This document shows, in pieces, positions 10,561 through 31,300 of a stretch of DNA of 38,887 bases (the stretch's first letter is position 1; every line of letters starts with the position of its first letter). Below the pieces are notes generated by a model. It was not told where the DNA came from. It saw nothing but the letters and a program-made list of their open reading frames with translations, and searched no databases. This stretch comes from Sphaeroforma arctica JP610 (taxonomy: Eukaryota > Opisthokonta > Ichthyosporea > Ichthyophonida). Made by a program: the position numbers and the translations under genes. The DNA lies in the NCBI RefSeq assembly GCF_001186125.1, contig NW_014040538.1, forward strand, positions 1 to 38,887. The letters run 5' to 3'.

Positions 10561-12414
10561 ATTAGTTATAAATCAAAGCGTCGTATACGCTACTTAGTGC
10601 TAAACGGCTAAATGAACAGGAATAATGTTGTAACTTTTCGGAAGTATAATTGTATATATAGTATATACATTTATAAAAAGATGCCACACATAACGCATTC
10701 CTCTCTTGTCAAAATGAATACATTCAATACATTCTATTTTACACACAACAATCACATTCACGTGACTGGTACGTGACAATGACAACATTGACCATCATCA
10801 CTTTTTTATTATAAGAGCCCCGATACTTCCATCACGACTCTCACTAACTATTGGATTGTATCCGAAAATGTACCTCATTAACCAATGGAAATATTGGTAT
10901 ACATTTTATAGGTGGTTCTCTCGTCAGTTACTGGATAACTTTGATTTCAAAGTGCTCATTTTTCGCTCCTCTACTGGTTGATGTGAAAATATCTGTGCAA
11001 ATTTTATATTTCCAGGGACACCAGTGGTCAACCCTATTGCCTATGTTGGATTTTCTTTCTCGAATATCAGAATATGTAATTAGCGTTGTAGCCTTCTTTA
11101 GGCGTATGCCGTAGGCCCGTTGGGCGTAGATTGTAGAGTGTAATTAGAAAAGAGTAGATTGTATGTAGAATGTTTAGAATTTAGAACGCTAAATGTGTAG
11201 ACTCGGGAGTCGGGACCCATCAGTCATCACTGTCCATCAGTCATCCGCGCATCACCCATCAGGTTAGACCGTTTAGAGTTCCATACTAATCCATTTTAAA
11301 ATCCTGAATCCAGACTTCAGAAGTTTCGATTTTTTTAAAAGTTGTTCAGACTTCAGAAGTTCAGAGTACAAAACAAACGGCACACTTCTAAAAAATTAAA
11401 AACCCTCTGTCTCTCAGTCTCTCTCAGTCTCTCTGTCGGTCTGTCCCTCAGGCCTCAGGGCTTCTAGTCTTCTACTCTCTCTCGAGAGAGAGTAGGAAAC
11501 TTTTACATACACTCACAGACACGGAGACTCAGAGTCCCTCTCTCAGAGTCTCAGTCTCTCTACATACACTTCTATTGTTCACTAAAATCAATACATGTAT
11601 ATACTACATATCCTACTACTTTTAGGCTACTACATACTAAATAAGTAAAAAATAGAGTACATACTACATGGGGACTACGCTAGTAGTCGTTATGTAGTAA
11701 ATTCTCTCGCGTATGTACACACACTCTCTTAGTCTCTCTCTCACCCTCTCTCTCTCTTCTCTTCTACTTCTCTCTCTCTCTCTTGTTGTGTGTTTTGTTG
11801 GTCTTCTTGTATGTGTTGCTGTGGATGTGTTTGTGTGTACTGTAAATTTTAGTGAACTGTGTGAGAGAGATCAGAGATACACAGAGAGTCAAAGACTCTG
11901 TCACTCAGAATACGAAGGGAACACTGGAAGTCTGGAACAATGAACATTGGATACGGATAACTGGAAGTGGATACACTGGGGCCTGAGGGTTGAGGCCCCG
12001 AGGTCCCTTCCCCGAGTCTGACTGCCTGACAGCCCAACTCCCAACTTCCAAGTCCCAACTCACCCGAGTAGATAGTACTCCTCTGAGCTACTCACAATTG
12101 TTATCTCTACGTGGGGAGTACGTTATTTTAAAATATACTCAACATTTGTCATTTCAACTTTATTTCATATGTAATCTCACAGACTCGCATGTCCACACTC
12201 CACGTCCAGTTGTCCACACTCCAGTTCCACACCCGCTCCACACAATAAAGCCACAAACCACACTCGCCAGTCACCACATTCCACAGTTCCACACGCCACA
12301 GGAGGGCCGAGGACCGAGGACCGAGGACCGAGTGTACATAAAACAGCCGAACACCCTCCAGTCCTCCACCACAGGCTACAGCCCATTTTAAAAATAAAAT
12401 AAAAAACAGGCTTT
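10561..12414. other. Intergenic low-complexity region upstream of two divergent genes
   Basis: From the flavin oxidoreductase start to about 11110 the DNA is plain AT-rich with no supported gene. From about 11200 it changes: CATCAGTCATC words (11217-11260), CT-rich tracts (11400-11560, 11720-11790) including the palindrome CTCTCTCGAGAGAGAG, then CA/CCACACTCC-rich DNA (12190-12300) and three GGACCGA units (about 12308-12330). Frames here are by-products of base skew. It should hold the promoters of both neighbours, but I see no definable element. Confidence 0.5.
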
Positions 12415-13297
12415 GGTGCGCACTCACGTATAGATATTACCGCTTCATAAAAGTTGCATTTTCTCGATTTTTTTTGTGTGAAAAAAAATGAAAATGAAAA
12501 TTTCGAAGACGTCACGGGATTTGTCTTGATGAGGCCTGTCCAAAACTGCAATAAAAAGAGGAGGCAAAATTTGGGTGTGGCAAAAATTTCAGGTCTGACT
12601 AAATACTTGTGTGCCGGCGAATTCTACTTGTCATGCATTTTTCACTCACTTTGATCCGGAAAACTTAAAAAAATCACCACACTTTTAAAAATACATGGAA
12701 AGCATTATTACAGCTTACACTTACTTTATTTCTTGCATCAATCGAAAGATAAAAATCATTCTGCAATCAATCGGCACCTTCGCCAGTTAGTTGTGCATAG
12801 ATATTTTTCGGTACCCTCCGATGAAAGGTATATTTCTGCTTGGCAAACTCAGCAAGGTGGTAATTGAGTCCTTTATAGTAGCAGTCTATATATCTATAGC
12901 AATCTCTGGCAAAGCGTCTGATCGAGTGAGCTAGCGGCACTGTGTCCAATTGTTTTGGTACACTTTTCATATGATCTTCAATATGGAATATTAATAATAA
13001 ACATTCATATGTAGGATTAGATATTAATTTTGTTTATACAGATTGACCACTAACAAAAAAATAAACATCTGCAGTCGAGGTATAGAATACAAACATATAG
13101 TTGAGTACTGAAAACTCGTGATTTGGGAAACGGCAAAAATTTGGGTGCTATTTTTTTTTGGAGTCCAATATGAAAATTTGAACCTGGAATTTCTGAGTCG
13201 ATTGCCGTGTCTAACGCCGGGATCGGATAAATATTTTCGGATCTATGATCCTTCAAATTTGGGGGTCGCGAGGTGGATTTCTATACGCGAGTGCACC
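12415..13297. mobile_element. DNA transposon relic with terminal inverted repeats (883 bp)
   Basis: The left end reads GGTGCGCACTCACGTATAGA and the right end, on the opposite strand, GGTGCACTCGCGTATAGA: about 20-bp imperfect inverted repeats, 17-18 of which pair after a two-base gap. Inside, on the - strand, lies a fragment of a transposase-like frame (12767-12970). No clear target-site duplication flanks it (left TT, right AT). It is a short, internally deleted cut-and-paste element. Superfamily not assigned. Confidence 0.7.
12767..12970 (-). pseudogene. Probable C-terminal fragment of a DDE-type transposase
   Basis: 67 codons from an ATG at 12970 to a stop at 12767; the open frame extends a little upstream without an ATG. 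The stretch IRRFARDCYRYIDCYYKGL followed by AEFAKQKYTFHRRVP resembles the C-terminal tail (R.FAR...RYmdaY.kGL...A.kky.sHRrv) of transposases in protist and fungal DNA transposons, as far as I recall. The catalytic region is not present. It lies inside the TIR element, which supports the reading. It could still be a chance similarity. Confidence 0.55.
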
Positions 13298-13855
13298 ATA
13301 CGATGTACAGCCTCAGTAGTCAGTACAGGCCTCTCTCTACTCTAGAGAGGATATCTACAGAGTACAGACTACATACAGGTGATGGGGTCCAAACATGAAA
13401 ACAAAGCCGCAAGAGCCAAAAACCCTGACGATCTGGATTTTGTAGGGTTTCTTGATGACGTATTTTACGCGGGATATTTTTGCCGCCAAATTCTTTGTTA
13501 GAGCTTTTTGTTCCTTTATAAATGCCTATTTGTCGACGCCTCAGCGTGAATGCTTTCCGACTACAAGAGGGAAGAAGCAATATCTTCCACAATGCATTTT
13601 TTTCAAGTTTTAACTTTAAACTAGCATGTCTGATATACCACATCTGTATCAGTAGTTCTTGTACTCTTGTTGTGCGTGCTATTCATACCTGACCCTTCTT
13701 CCGCACTCCGCAGTAGATTTACGCTATATTTGTATCACCAGACTTGGTGGTAAAACGAACAATACATCTGGTGACGATAAGCAAGCGCACGAATAGGTGC
13801 ATCTTCACACTCACACAGGTGCATCCTATACGCATACGTAGGTGCATCTGGAAAA
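13298..13855. other. Upstream region of the SANT/PHD gene
   Basis: No coding sequence seen. It includes a CTCTCTACTCTAGAGAGG palindrome (about 13334-13352) of the same style as the one left of the transposon, which suggests the element inserted into one continuous CT-rich region. Just before the start codon AGGTGCATC occurs three times (13795-13850), possibly 5' UTR or promoter. Confidence 0.45.
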
Positions 13856-20640
<6,785 letters not shown>

Positions 20641-20991
20641 TTCTATATATAATTTCTTATGTACGTAAATTATACTAATAACGTTGTTGCCCCAATGCTG
20701 AAATTTCATTCACATTCATGAAACGATCCTGTTCAGCACGACAGCTCATATTCGTCAACGAACTGATGGCCAATTTAATCTCGGTACGCCGGTTAAAGAG
20801 CAAATAGTAGTATTCGAGTGGTTATCGTCCAGCATGTATTGCAAATCGAGTAGAGTATATCCAGCTATCCAAGACAGATATAAGTAGAAAATAAGCGCAC
20901 ATGCTGCATGGGGAAACCGGTCAAGTGTATGTAGAAGCCAGACATACGTTTTCAAGCACTCGGCACGCATCTCAAGTCAATTGGGAAGTCA

Positions 20992-21589
20992 TGGTAGATT
21001 TAGACTATGTAGCGTAAGTGGTCAGGTCGCCAGTGAAAGTGCTGTCATTGACAACTTCCGAGTTGGTGATGAGATGCGAGATTATAGTTAAATATACGAC
21101 TTCTTCAGGAGTAGTCGATAAGTCGTCTTTTCCATCGAGACTGTTGGACAAGAGTTTTCCCAGGGATTATTTTGATTCATTAGAAACCAAAGCATTAAGA
21201 TATATCGAGTAAGTGTAATGTCATACACATGACCAACTCAAACAAGCCGAGTATGTATTGGCGTGACTGTGTCCTGAGTTGAAGACTGAGATAACCCACT
21301 TTCGATCACTGGGGCTATATTTGAAAGGTCAAGACTGGTATCGGTTGTTTTAGCATCAAATATGCAATTCAATATATCTCCCAGCAATAAAGGTGCACGC
21401 ACTATTGCTTGTATTGTTCATTTTCATCAGATAGACATTTAGATCCGCCAAAACATGTGCCAACCAGATTGCATACGCATTTCAGGAACAGACACTTACA
21501 GAGCATCTACAGAAATTGAAATGGTTTTCTACCCAATGCCTGGGCCCTGTGATACTTATGGCTGCGGCACAGTCCTCTATGCTGAATAA
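20992..21589 (+). CDS. Candidate small gene, function unknown (two or three exons)
   Basis: The best-supported parts are an exon ending at 21208 before GTAAGT, open back to 21018 in the same frame, and a terminal exon 21502-21589 (TAA) after TTACAG. They join in phase (2 then 1) to read LETKALRYIE-ASTEIEMV and end YGCGTVLYAE. A short ATG frame at 20992 (MVDLDYVA) meets a perfect GTAAGT donor at 21010, but the nearest acceptor in the right phase is only 12 bases on, too short for a normal intron. An alternative acceptor TTCTTCAG at 21108 also fits the frame. No family recognised. It could be non-coding. Confidence 0.35.
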
Positions 21590-22856
21590 AAAACAGTGTA
21601 CTCACAATCGTCGCAAGTTTCGTATATATTTTCATTGGCGAATTGACTCTTCGAGCTTATCTTCTATCTGCTGTCGCGTTGCGAATTGCTGACAAATTCG
21701 AATCAATTATGTATTGTACCTACCTACACCCCCTTCACCGCCAGTCATCTCTTATAGCCAACGTGATATCCTGAATGAGAGAAAGCTCTACTAAATACCT
21801 TGTTTAAATCTCTTTTTGTTTTAACTATATATCACTTGATACTTTTTCACTTATCCTCAGTACAATCTGACGAAGTATCCCCTTTCTGCCGACATTCCAC
21901 ATTGATAATGTGCATACTATTCATATTTGTATTATTATCCCTTCTGTCGACATTACACACTGATACGGTACATACTATCCGTAAATCCATCATTTTCCTT
22001 TCCGCCCACGTCTCCGATTGATATCGCACGTCTCCCTGCTATTTCGACTTGGTGCCTTCTGTGTTCTATATATTACTAGTATAAACCTTAGCACTGTATA
22101 CCCTTGCCTACTACTCATCGCTAACTGTTGTACCCGATGTTAGATTGTACACTAAGACTGTAAATACAAAATGCTGTATTTCCATCTCGACAACAACATC
22201 AAACTCACATCCCTCACTCAAGATCCAAATTGTATCCTCTCGCCCTTCAATCGACTCTCATTCGAAAGATATCCCAATTCTCCTTCAGCAATCATTCGTC
22301 ACACATCTGACCCCCGTCAGTGTTTCCCGGCCATGTAAACCCAAAGGTGTCCCGCGGCATATCACCAAGAGTTCTGATGGCTGGCCTAGAAATGTCGTGT
22401 CCTCTCGTATGGCTATTCTCACGCTACACACACACTTCTTGAGACTCATCTCTATCTTCGTATAAGTGTCGCCTCCTCAACGTCAGATGTTAATATTGTC
22501 TGTGTTTTTAACACCTATAACTGCAGAACATAAGCACTCTCCATCTCAGTTGGATCTTCGCTTCAAGCAAATGGATGCCTGGCTCTTCAATACAACTCAT
22601 TGAGGACCCCACTCACTCGCCCTACAGATACACTTCTGTATGCTAGCAGGTGCTTAACGCTTCTTCAATATATCATTACCGGTCGCATACCCACGCCTGC
22701 ATTACTACCTCTATTTGTGCTTTCCGATCCTGTCTGGCCGCAATAGCCCACCACAGCCATACATACCCATCTACTTTACTCCGTCTTTAACTTAGTAGGT
22801 GTCTGTCGGCTCCACAGCAGATCGATCAGGACCACATGCCCTCATGTCTTTAACTG
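21590..22856. other. Intergenic region with a two-unit repeat
   Basis: Pyrimidine-rich on the + strand. A roughly 60-bp unit (CCTTTCTGCCGACATT / CCTTCTGTCGACATT) occurs twice between about 21880 and 21995. A 106-codon frame at 22145-22465 has Ser/Thr/His-rich composition typical of skewed non-coding DNA. No gene supported. The kinase gene ends at its right edge. Confidence 0.5.
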
Positions 22857-23305
22857 CTACCTCTTCTTGGCACTTGTTTCCTCACCATCAGCTATTGAGT
22901 CATTGGTCTCTGGTGTGGTGTCTTCAGCTACAGAATCATTCTCTGCGATTGGTTTGATCCCACCCACCCCCAAAGTTGACAGTTCGTGGCCGAGGTTCAT
23001 TTGCATCAAGTCTTCTTCGTAAAGTTTGAAAAAGTCCCCACGTAGCACTTCCTCGGCGGTTGGGCGCTAATAGGGTCAAATTTCATCCAGGATGAGAAGA
23101 ATGAGTAAATATATAGGTTCAATTACCTAAACTATATCTATATGTGTGTGTGAGTGTATATATTTATGTATATATATATATATATATATATATACTACTT
23201 GTTCACATATACACGTATACATGTAGATACATACATACATACATACATACATAAATACAAACATACATGCATACATACATACATACATACATACAGCATA
23301 CATGC

Positions 23306-23343
<38 letters not shown>

Positions 23344-25265
23344 GTATGTATATATTTGCATGCATGCATGCATGCATGCATGCACCCACCCACCACACAC
23401 ACATATATATATATAAATATATACATATATACATATATACATTTATTATATATATATATATATATATATATATCTATCTAGATATGTAATATATATGTAT
23501 GTGTGTGTGTGTGTGTATGTATATGTATATATATGTATGTATGTATATAAATATATTCGTATGAGCTCCGGTATAGCTAAGACAGAATATTTCAAATCTT
23601 ACCGTTTTCGCTGACACCCGCAGGCAACTGCGTATTAGGGATTTCGCTTCATCTGGTAAAGCTCTGTACTCCCGGTTCTCCTCATCAAACCTATCGCAGG
23701 AGAAACGACCAATAGTGAGCATGGATATGTTCATATGCACTCATTGGAGTACATCCAGTACAGTGTGGAGTAAAGTCAATATAGCGCAGGTTACATTCAG
23801 TTGAGTGTGGGTGTGGAATCAGCCGAATACATGGGGAGTACATTCACTCTGGTAATAGGGGTGAAGTATATCCACATTTATGTGGAGCAACTTCGATATA
23901 TTTCGGAGTACCAACTGTAGAGTGAGAATTGGAACCTTAGTGATATTGTAACCTGCGATAGTGTGCACGAAGTTATCATATCCGAGTTAGCGATTATTGA
24001 GCATCAAGAAAATAAGGAATGTCCAAAACCGCTTATTGAATTAATCAGTCACGGCAAAAGGCCTTGACAGCATTTTGGGCTCACTAGTACTTGCAGCAGA
24101 GTGATAGTACACGTTGTAGAACGAAGTTACGTGCGCAGCCTGACGGTCACGCACAGGCAAACAAAAAATAGACGTGCGTGCAATGAAACGCAATTTTGTC
24201 CACGTGCATGGTCACATTGAAATCTGTGAAGCACTCGAGATCACTAAGTAAAGTATACATCTCGGTAGTCGCTGTTTTTTCGAATCAGTCATAGACACTG
24301 ACAATTAGACACTTATGCATGAAGAATCAGTCTCGCAGCCTCACAGAAGAGGCATTCAATATAACAGGTAGTTTTGTATACGATTCCAAACTCCTGGGCC
24401 AGCCAATACCAGACCGACAATTGAAGAAAGCTGTCATCACTAAAAAATACACACCTGCCACGGCATATAGCGTTTACCAGTTCATCCTCTGATTGGGCAA
24501 TGAATGGGAACTGACCGGTCATACATATGTAGCATATTATACCAGCACTCCTATGGCATCAAGGTAGAGATCAGCAAATCATGAGGCACAGTCGTTCAGT
24601 ACAATGCGTACTACCTTAAAATATAGTGACACATATACATCATCAGGGTTAATGATATCGAGATAAAAAGTTATAAAAAATAAAATCTTATGTTTTGTAG
24701 ATGTATTGTAAGGGCCATTTTGGGTATCATTTGTGTAAGCAACAATCCTGCTATTTAAACCAGATTAAAATGAACATATTATTTTGATCAGCAAAGGAGG
24801 GTGCTCCGAGTCATTCCGTAAGCGGCGTGTTATCTACAAGCAGACATTTGTATGCAACCATATGTTCGCAAATGTGTATATCAAGTCTACTTTAAGGATA
24901 CAGAACTGTGCTTCGAAATGGATAGATATACCATTAATATGCATACGTATAAATGGCAATTTGTTGCATGCGTATAAGTTTGCAGGTATTGAAATGGACA
25001 CCACATTAAAGTATCGTTGTATTTAAACACACATTGTTATATCAATTTAGAAGTTTCTGTACTTGCGTATATACGTAGCATGACACATGTACATGTACAT
25101 ATATGAAATAGGAATAGAAATATATATTTATAGGCATGGCAAATATGAAATAAGTGTATGTATACATCTTTGCTCGCCTGCTCACACATACATGTATACA
25201 CTTGTATTTTATGTGAATTATACAAAATATCAGGTACACACATATATCTGTTTATATACAAATGC

Positions 25266-25300
<35 letters not shown>

Positions 25301-28300
25301 GTGTGTGTGTATATATGTATCCGCAAAGTACACTTTATCCTAATATACGTTCATATCATAAAAAAAATTGATAGCTCATAATTTTCGACAGTTTTACTCA
25401 CCACATATCCACTGGTTTGCCGTAAGCGACGTCTGTGTTGATAATCTCCGGTGCGTTGTACTTCAGTGTACCGACTGTATCGTTCAGTCTCTCTGATGGC
25501 CGCACAAACTTAGAAAATCCGAAGTCCACGATCTGTACGTAAACGAAATGAGCATGTTAATATCCAAACCTTTTTGCTAAAGCAATCGATTCACATAGAT
25601 GCCTACGCCCCTGAGAGTTTACCAAAAGTAGCAGAGTATATCATAGAACACAAATAAATGGAAGCTGAGGTTGAACAGGTGGTAGCTTGCTCTGAAGGCT
25701 GCATTTAGCTATTTCAATATGCTGACATACACTTCAACATCAACCGATAGCTAGGGCAATTGCAGGTAGGTAGTCAAGCAATGCCTAGTTCGCAGCCAGA
25801 TAGTAAAAGGATCCATTCACCAACTGCAGCGCAGTAGGGGAAATGTATCTCTATATGTGCAGTACAGTAGAAAAAGTTTCAAAGGTTTGCAGCAAATGGC
25901 TAAGCAACCGACGCGCTAGTCTAGCACATGCCAAAATCACCCCAACGCCACAACGGAAACCATGCCGTAGCTCAAATCCATATGAACATATGATAGATAT
26001 CTACGTACTATATATACGTATAAAATATGATTTACGACAGTGACTTGAATCACTAACGAATGTGAAGCTGTCTTATAAAAGCTGATATATAATATAATTA
26101 TCTATATACAAGAATTTACCATACAGAAACGCATTCAGAATCCAGAATTGCGCACTCAGATATACGCATGCACACCTTTAAGTCAGCGTTTGCCAGATCT
26201 GAGCTTGTTACCAGAAGATTCGATGGTTTGATATCTCGGTGGACTATTCCAATTTCATGTAGATATCGAAGCCCTTCAAACATCTGCGCATGTCATGTCA
26301 GTCCATGTCAAGATTAAGAGACAAAATATTTTTATGAGCAAGCCTTGTTCCCAAATGTACTGTTCTCTAGCGTTGAACTTCGATAGGCACATGCAGATAA
26401 AGAAGCAACAAATAAATCTGCAGTGAAGATTGGTGACTGTCAAGTGACTTGAAGCAGAGGATGGCAGCGTAGTGAAAAATCGCATACAGTATAACCGAAT
26501 TGAGTATGAAACCGGGTCGTGTTTGATTGTGTATATTTGGCCTGAATTTAGGACTGCAAAGCGATTGGAAATTTTGAAAACCAGAATTCACTGCGCGTCT
26601 CCAAGATTTCAAAAGAAATACATATCGTGGAAGTGCGATACAATAATTGAATTACAATCCTAGTTCCCATACATTTTTGAGATACTAGTTTACATCTTTC
26701 AATTCACGATTCATATTTATACCCTATAGCATGTGTACGATGCTGAGTAACATGGATTCGACAATTACTTGTATGTGTATCAGTACTAGTAAGGAGGTGT
26801 TGTAGATATGTGTACTTTAAAATGTAGCTACATATTTGTCCAGATGTATGATATTTCACTATCGAAGACAACTACTTGGGCAGATTGGAGAACTATACTA
26901 CTCACAATATGGATATTCCAAATATAACCTTCCAATGTGTAGAACTACTTCTCAACAACAATTTTAATACTTTGAGAATATATTGTTGTAATGAAACCGC
27001 AAACTGCTTGTCAGATATCCGAACCAGCTATGACAACTGGAGTACTGTGGCAGCTGTCAAATGGTGATACCTGATGAAATATACATACATAGATCTGTCC
27101 CATAAGTGTCCCATTTTACCGAAAGCATGAATTGTGATAGATTATACAGTAAGCCTAAACAGTTCTGAACATACTTGGTGAAGAATACAAACGTAGGTAC
27201 GAACAGGTAGAGGACCGTCCTTGCAGTATTTCAAGAGCTCACCGCCTTCGCATTCCTCCATAACCAGGTACATGTGGCTCTGTGAGAGGATCCGAAACAG
27301 AAAATAAATTAGGTGATACATCACAGCAAATATATATATATATATATGTATGTATAAGTAAGCATGCATGCATGTATATACATATACACACATATATATA
27401 TATACATATATAGTAAGCATGCATGCATGCATGTATATCCATATATACATACATACATACATACATAAATACTTACATACATACATACATATATATGCAT
27501 ACATGCGTGCATACATATATGCATACATACATGTATATATATANNNNNNNNNNNNNNNNNNNNNNNNNNNNNNNNNNNNNNNNNNNNNNNNNNNNNNNNN
27601 NNNNNNNNNNNNNNNNNNNNNNNNNNNNNNNNNNNNNNNNNNNNNNNNNNNNNNNNNNNNNNNNNNNNNNNNNNNNNNNNNNNNNNNNNNNNNNNNNNNN
27701 NNNNNNNNNNNNNNNNNNNNNNNNNNNNNNNNNNNNNNNNNNNNNNNNNNNNNNNNNNNNNNNNNNNNNNNNNNNNNNNNNNNNNNNNNNNNNNNNNNNN
27801 NNNNNNNNNNNNNNNNNNNNNNNNNNNNNNNNNNNNNNNNNNNNNNNNNNNNNNNNNNNNNNNNNNNNNNNNNNNNNNNNNNNNNNNNNNNNNNNNNNNN
27901 NNNNNNNNNNNNNNNNNNNNNNNNNNNNNNNNNNNNNNNNNNNNNNNNNNNNNNNNNNNNNNNNNNNNNNNNNNNNNNNNNNNNNNNNNNNNNNNNNNNN
28001 NNNNNNNNNNNNNNNNNNNNNNNNNNNNNNNNNNNNNNNNNNNNNNNNNNNNNNNNNNNNNNNNNNNNNNNNNNNNNNNNNNNNNNNNNNNNNNNNNNNN
28101 NNNNNNNNNNNNNNNNNNNNNNNNNNNNNNNNNNNNNNNNNNNNNNNNNNNNNNNNNNNNNNNNNNNNNNNNNNNNNNNNNNNNNNNNNNNNNNNNNNNN
28201 NNNNNNNNNNNNNNNNNNNNNNNNNNNNNNNNNNNNNNNNNNNNNNNNNNNNNNNNNNNNNNNNNNNNNNNNNNNNNNNNNNNNNNNNNNNNNNNNNNNN

Positions 28301-31300
28301 NNNNNNNNNNNNNNNNNNNNNNNNNNNNNNNNNNNNNNNNNNNNNNNNNNNNNNNNNNNNNNNNNNNNNNNNNNNNNNNNNNNNNNNNNNNNNTATATAT
28401 TAGTGCTGCGAACGTGTTAGAAGTGTATGTATATATTGACATCTAAGTGACAGAATACAGGCTGTATAGACATGTGTATATCCATGTACAAGTACCTATA
28501 AGTATCTTCACGTGTATAGACATGCATCTATATGCCTCTAAAAATGTATTTATAGTACGCATACTCAACTGGTCAAAATCATAGCCATAAAGATAAGCGT
28601 AGATAAATACTCTTATGGAATGCATTTTACCAACACGTTTATAGCTTACAATATGTAAAGTGCACATACCAATACATGCGACTACATGAATGCTGTGTGG
28701 AAGCATATTCAGGAGCGCGTATATAGTACTTTGACAAGATAAACATGTAGATGATTTTGTGTAGAAATGTACGTAAGGGACTAAACCTGTTGACAACCTC
28801 GATTATATACATAAATTACTTGAGATGCTACAGACGACATATGTTAAGATATTACATTTTGATAATACATGCTATTTTTGGCATGCTTTTTGACATGTAC
28901 GAATTATACCTTGGTATCGTAAACTTCGAATAAGCCCACAACATTGATGTGATTTGTCAGTTTGAGTATGGCAACCTCCGCCAACATGCCCTCCCTCTCC
29001 ACTGGGTCTAAGGGCCGTTTGTCGATCATCTTCACAGCCACGCGCTCGCCCGAGTTCTTGAACACTGCCTAATATGTGTTTACGTGCAATCCATGAGGTA
29101 TGCAGTGCTATCGAATCTTTACAGTATCCCTAGTGTGTGATGTCGTTAATACATATGTATTAAGAATGCCTATTCAGTGCGTTCATATACGTGTGCTGAT
29201 TGTTTTATCGTGCACGACGTAAATTTGATATAGCCTAATAGTATCATATTTAATTTTATAATTTTGCTACATGTAAAAAATGTAGAGAATTGTGGCTATG
29301 TTGGTAAACTAGCTGAGATACTACATAGCGACCATTCAAAAGTTCAAACTCAAGGTGTGATATTTGCACATGGAAATTGCACATGTGCTCCATAAGCATG
29401 ATATATGTATAACACTTCCAAATCTTTGACATATACATTAAGAGAATGCACATAGGCGTTTAGGGTCAGACAAATCCTCTCATGTACATTCCCTATACCT
29501 TTCAGTACACTTGTGGATGATATATTCGATGCGGCAATACCAGAAATCTGTCTGAGCGCCCTGTTATTACGTTGTACGACAACGCTGGCGCAGTAATTGT
29601 ACACATGGATGCACAGATGGATTTAAGTATTTGACAAACACTGATGACAACAAGCGAAAATATCTACACTGACATCGACAAATGAAAGTACAGACAAATA
29701 GACAATGTCAGGCGTACATATGGATACACTGACAATCAATGGCATACAAAACGTATAGACTGACTGCTAATGACAGGCGTATACTGGCAGTGATACAATC
29801 CACATGCCGCATAAACACACGCCATACACACGGCCATCAAACCCCATTTAGATAGGAATACTACTTTCGTAGGTATATCAGACAATTAGATAAATCAAAT
29901 ACCCAGAGCAAATGCGTGTGTTTGCAATCAACCATTTAAATACTCATAAGTACACACTGTAGTCGACCTCTCTACACATACTCTGTACACGTGCGAGAAC
30001 CCTCCACTGCCCAGCTTATCGACATTGCCATCGGTGTTGAACAAGTACCAGTCTTTGATGTCCGATAAATCATTGTTTTTGTTGATCGTATCCACCCTGA
30101 GTCAATTATGAACACACGAACATCAGGAGCTGATAGATTATAAAAACTAAAGGGTCACAGAAGGCACCTCTAGAAGCATAAAAACGTATCCACATATTCC
30201 ATAGGGTAGAGTCAAACTCTGCAGGTTAATCGAAAGGTCTAATCAAACATGAAGGAGATAGGCTTCTTTTGAAGGGTCTAAAGGGTCAGGCATAATACAA
30301 AAAGAAATAAACGTATCAGATTTCCAACGGAAAAACAAGCGGTGCGATATTCTCCACATGTTTAAAAATGCAGAGCGGCTAAGGCGATGAAAGTTATACA
30401 CGCAATGTAAGCGTATGGGCGAGAAGAGCCATCTGCAAGTAGATGTCAATCTGAAGCAAATACTAAGTGCGTAGGACGTTGTAGTAGCGACAAGCATTTA
30501 TGTCTACAGATTGATTAGTCAGTACACAATAAATTTTATTATATTCTAGTTGCAAACAGTACTTTCTACATCCAATGCGAAGGACAGGTAGATCAATGCA
30601 CGGGACCCGATGAAGCGCAAAACAGGAACACTGCCGTGAATATTCACAAGCTGTTCAACTCGCATCAACTGTTAACCTACCAGATTTGAGCTTCGTTGAT
30701 GATATCGGGGTCACAGTAAAGCACGTGTGTGTTGTGATTGGAAGTCACAGAAAACCCGTATCGCTTTCCCTTTGCTCCGTGGCTGCATGTTCATTCGGGA
30801 AGAAATTATGAATTAAAAATGTACACGATAGGATAAAATCGCGAATTTGGTCTCAATTCAAAGGTTTGCCAAAGTAGTGCAGTCTAGGCGGCGTGAAAGG
30901 CAAAATATTCTGTCTGTATATATGACTTCCGGCAACGTTTGACGGCAATGGAAGTCCAAGTCGATCCTCGCAGGGAGAGGGAATACATGAACTGTTGCTT
31001 GAAGTGAAGAGCGAGGTTAAAACTATTTTGCAGACATAATTTGAATGAGTATCGTAACATGTTCGTAGCCCTTCCCATATAATACCACCGCTTTCTTGAC
31101 ATGCACCAAAGATGGCACATTGATGACTTGCCCATATTACAATGACAAAGATATGAAGTACGGGGCTTTTTTCTATTTCAAAACAAATGGCCCTACTCGA
31201 CGGGGACAATCAAGCAACAACTCCATGCCAGTGTGAGAATAAATCATTATGGATCATTAACATACTTTTCCCCTCCTACACTTTTTTAAGCTAAGTGCAA

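Noticed and set aside
10851-11114. 87-codon + frame upstream of the flavin oxidoreductase
   Set aside because: No ATG at the start, hydrophobic AT-driven composition, no splice context and no family resemblance.
12149-12551. Overlapping frames of 92-133 codons on both strands
   Set aside because: Composition follows the CA-rich repeat words, and both strands are equally open.
23127-23489. Tyr/Ile/Met-rich frames on both strands
   Set aside because: Microsatellite artefacts; the same holds for frames at 14267-14592 and 35222-35586.
27321-28442. Open frames of 326-373 codons on both strands
   Set aside because: They are translations of the 850-base run of N and flanking simple repeats.
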